IMG/VR virus record: IMGVR_UViG_3300043786_000008 | Span: 1 to 22,758 of that record | Length of the DNA stretch: 22,758 bases | Direction: 5' to 3' (one strand) | Source of the DNA: a virus | In this document: one piece after another, positions 21,429-22,758 of the stretch | Layout of the letters: each line of letters opens with the position of its first letter | How positions within the stretch are numbered: the stretch's first letter is position 1 | The notes under the pieces: model-generated | What the model saw: the letters and a program-made list of their open reading frames with translations, nothing else | Told to the model about the DNA's origin: nothing | Database searches by the model: none | Position numbers and translations under genes: made by a program

Positions 21429-22217
21429 TTAACCATATCGTTTTTGGAATAGGCGTTCTACTTTTTGACGGTAAGACGGGTCAGTCTCATACTTAGGATC
21501 GCCGACCATAGCCTGCAATTCAAGATCAGACATCTGTCCTTCCATCGGCTGAGAGTCTACTGGGATTCTGCCCTCGTAGGCTTCGCGGATCTTTGACAGA
21601 GCCTTAATGCCACGGGCTGTACCACCCATGATCTTGAACTCATCAAAGTCTTCCGCTGACCACACGCCCTTGTTGACCAAGCCTCTAGCCCAGTTGACCA
21701 TGCCGTTGATAACCGCATCAGCGTTTGGACCTAGTGCCTTACGTTCTGCCTGAATATCAATCTCAGGAACGCCTATTGCATTTTCGGCAATACCTCTAAG
21801 CTTTGTGGCAATGTCATCAAATGCTGCTTGGGATACGCCGTTTTCAGCAGCCCAGTCCTTAAACATCGGGACAAACTCAAGCTGTTCTGCGTTCTCGCCA
21901 AATGCGGAGACATCGTATTTGCCCTCTGGTGGGGCTTTGTGAGCGCCTTTGGATACCATCTTGCGAAGGTCTTTCCAAGACTTAGCCATGCCTTCAAGGT
22001 CTGGCTCGTTGTTATCTTTGTTCCAAAAGTTTTCAGGCCACCAGTCAGGCCGGTCTACTGGCTCGTCATCGGGGATGGATTCTGCGGCACGATGATCTAC
22101 TGCCGCTTCTTTGTTGTCTTCAGGAGCTTTGTCTTCACTGGCTTCTACGTTGTCAAGTAGGCCAGTGGACTCTTCTGCTGAATCACTAGGCTCGACTGCC
22201 GTTTCATTATCGCTCAA
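21429..22217 (-). CDS. Capsid assembly scaffolding protein
   Basis: This 262-residue acidic, mostly helical protein has a disordered Glu/Asp-rich N-terminus (1-55), a RPDWWPENFWNKDNNEPDLEG block (about 56-76) followed by KSWKDLRKMVSKG, and a C-terminal GDPKYETDPSYRQKVERLFQKRYG (about 239-262). These blocks are typical of scaffolding proteins of podovirus-like phages, which guide procapsid assembly and then leave. The start is TTG at 22217, overlapping the upstream TGA (TTGA), with GAGGA about 6 bases upstream; no in-frame ATG exists before about residue 77, so the TTG is probably genuine. It is followed by an inverted repeat and a strong terminator. Confidence 0.85.
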   Translation of the reverse strand: MSDNETAVEPSDSAEESTGLLDNVEASEDKAPEDNKEAAVDHRAAESIPDDEPVDRPDWWPENFWNKDNNEPDLEGMAKSWKDLRKMVSKGAHKAPPEGKYDVSAFGENAEQLEFVPMFKDWAAENGVSQAAFDDIATKLRGIAENAIGVPEIDIQAERKALGPNADAVINGMVNWARGLVNKGVWSAEDFDEFKIMGGTARGIKALSKIREAYEGRIPVDSQPMEGQMSDLELQAMVGDPKYETDPSYRQKVERLFQKRYG

Positions 22218-22468
22218 AGGTTCCTCGCTCTATGTATGCGGGACTCAACCTCTTTAACTAAAGAGCATCGTCCCTCTAAAAAATAACCGTAGGATGGATC
22301 ACTCCCCGGTCCCCAGCATGGCTGCTCAATAGTTATCTCTCGAAACCACTTGAGCAACTTTTGCCCTTCCTCTGTGCCAAAAACTCGCAAGCACAGCTTA
22401 TCCATATCACTCGATTGCGGAGGTGCCATTGCTTCTTGCATTGCCTCCAGATCATCCCACCCTGCCAT
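22214..22468 (-). CDS. Bbp19-like conserved phage protein
   Basis: This 84-residue protein contains LRVFGTEEGQKLLKWFREITIEQPCWGPGSDPSYGYFLEG and a basic C-terminal helix KEVESRIHRARN, a pattern I associate with the Bbp19 family of small proteins encoded between head genes of podovirus-like phages. Its function is unknown. The ATG at 22468 has GGGAGG about 5 bases upstream even though it overlaps the cupin gene by 17 bases. Its TGA overlaps the TTG start of scaffold, so the two are probably co-translated. Confidence 0.65.
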   Translation of the reverse strand: MAGWDDLEAMQEAMAPPQSSDMDKLCLRVFGTEEGQKLLKWFREITIEQPCWGPGSDPSYGYFLEGRCSLVKEVESRIHRARNL

Positions 22469-22757
22469 AAGCCTCCCTGTTTGGCACGATTACTCCATCT
22501 TCCTCCTCTGCCTGCTCTGTCGCGTGTATGCAGTACCAGACGGTATCTGTCTGTGTAATGATGACGTGCGACTTATCTGCTTCTATTTCTATGCAGGCAG
22601 GAGCCTTGTAAAACTTCTGTTCCCCATCTATGTCTACAACCACTTCACCTTTTGCCAATATAGACAGATGAGAATACGAGTGGACGTGCTGCGGAACCGC
22701 CCACCCTTTTGGCAAAAAGTATTCTTTCCCGTATATTCCATCAGCGAAGTGATGGCG
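22452..22757 (-). CDS. Small cupin-domain protein, 5' truncated by window edge
   Basis: The frame stays open to the right edge of the window, so the start is not visible; 101 residues can be read. The sequence GWAVPQHVHSYSHLSILAKG fits cupin motif 1, G-x5-H-x-H-x3-E-x6-G, except that the Glu is replaced by His; a later His in ADKSHVII sits where motif 2 supplies a metal ligand. Upstream residues ADGIYGKEYFLPKG fit the preceding strands. The protein is therefore a single small beta-barrel that probably binds a metal. Cupins have very diverse roles (enzymes, sugar-binding, virion parts), so no reaction is proposed. A TTG at 22715 inside the frame is not needed as a start. Confidence 0.7.
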   Translation of the reverse strand, partial: RHHFADGIYGKEYFLPKGWAVPQHVHSYSHLSILAKGEVVVDIDGEQKFYKAPACIEIEADKSHVIITQTDTVWYCIHATEQAEEEDGVIVPNREAYGRVG

Positions 22758-22758
22758 C

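Noticed and set aside
1-22758. CRISPR array, tRNA genes, insertion sequence or attachment site
   Set aside because: No spaced direct repeats, cloverleaf-like sequence, transposase or integrase was found; the window is almost fully occupied by phage genes.

Overview
This window is part of a tailed-phage genome, and the gene order is that of a short-tailed (podovirus, T7-type architecture) phage. The host is almost certainly Gram-negative, because the lysis block has a nested two-component spanin (Rz/Rz1) and a lipoprotein. A betaproteobacterial or other freshwater/marine host would fit the style of several proteins, but this is a guess. Nearly every base is coding, most neighbouring genes overlap at stop/start codons, and no tRNA, rRNA, CRISPR array, transposon or integrase is visible. 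Both ends of the window cut through genes: a RecT-type annealase on the left and a small cupin protein on the right.

Positions 2-2708 (+ strand) hold the end of an early/replication operon: RecT single-strand annealing protein (5' truncated), a small unknown protein, a Cro/CI-type helix-turn-helix protein, two small cysteine-rich probable zinc-binding proteins, a VRR-NUC/PD-(D/E)XK nuclease, a one-span membrane protein and a second PD-(D/E)XK-like protein. Several starts are set by good ribosome-binding sites rather than by the longest frame.

Positions 2701-22757 (- strand) are the late region, read right to left: cupin, Bbp19-like protein, scaffold, a strong terminator, a probable sigma70-type promoter, major capsid protein and a small head protein, a weaker terminator, tail adaptor (gp11-like), tail nozzle (gp12-like), internal virion proteins (gp14-like and gp15-like, then a 516-residue protein carrying an HExxH motif and a 1075-residue protein where T7 has gp16), the main tail fibre (T7-type N-terminus, long Ala/Ser/Thr/Asn repeat, S74 self-cleaving chaperone), a second fibre/receptor-binding protein, and then about 3.1 kb packed with small membrane, secreted and lysis genes around a GH19 endolysin. 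The two operons converge, and their last genes overlap by 8 bases at 2701-2708.

The features most worth a second look are: the capsid genes isolated between two terminators with their own promoter; the HExxH-bearing virion protein in a phage where no gp16-type transglycosylase motif is visible; the crowded lysis/membrane block with a lysine-rich secreted peptide and a 121-base dual-coded membrane-protein overlap; and the AT-rich 3' end of the second fibre gene. I did not find anything I could call a new defence or enzymatic system with confidence.
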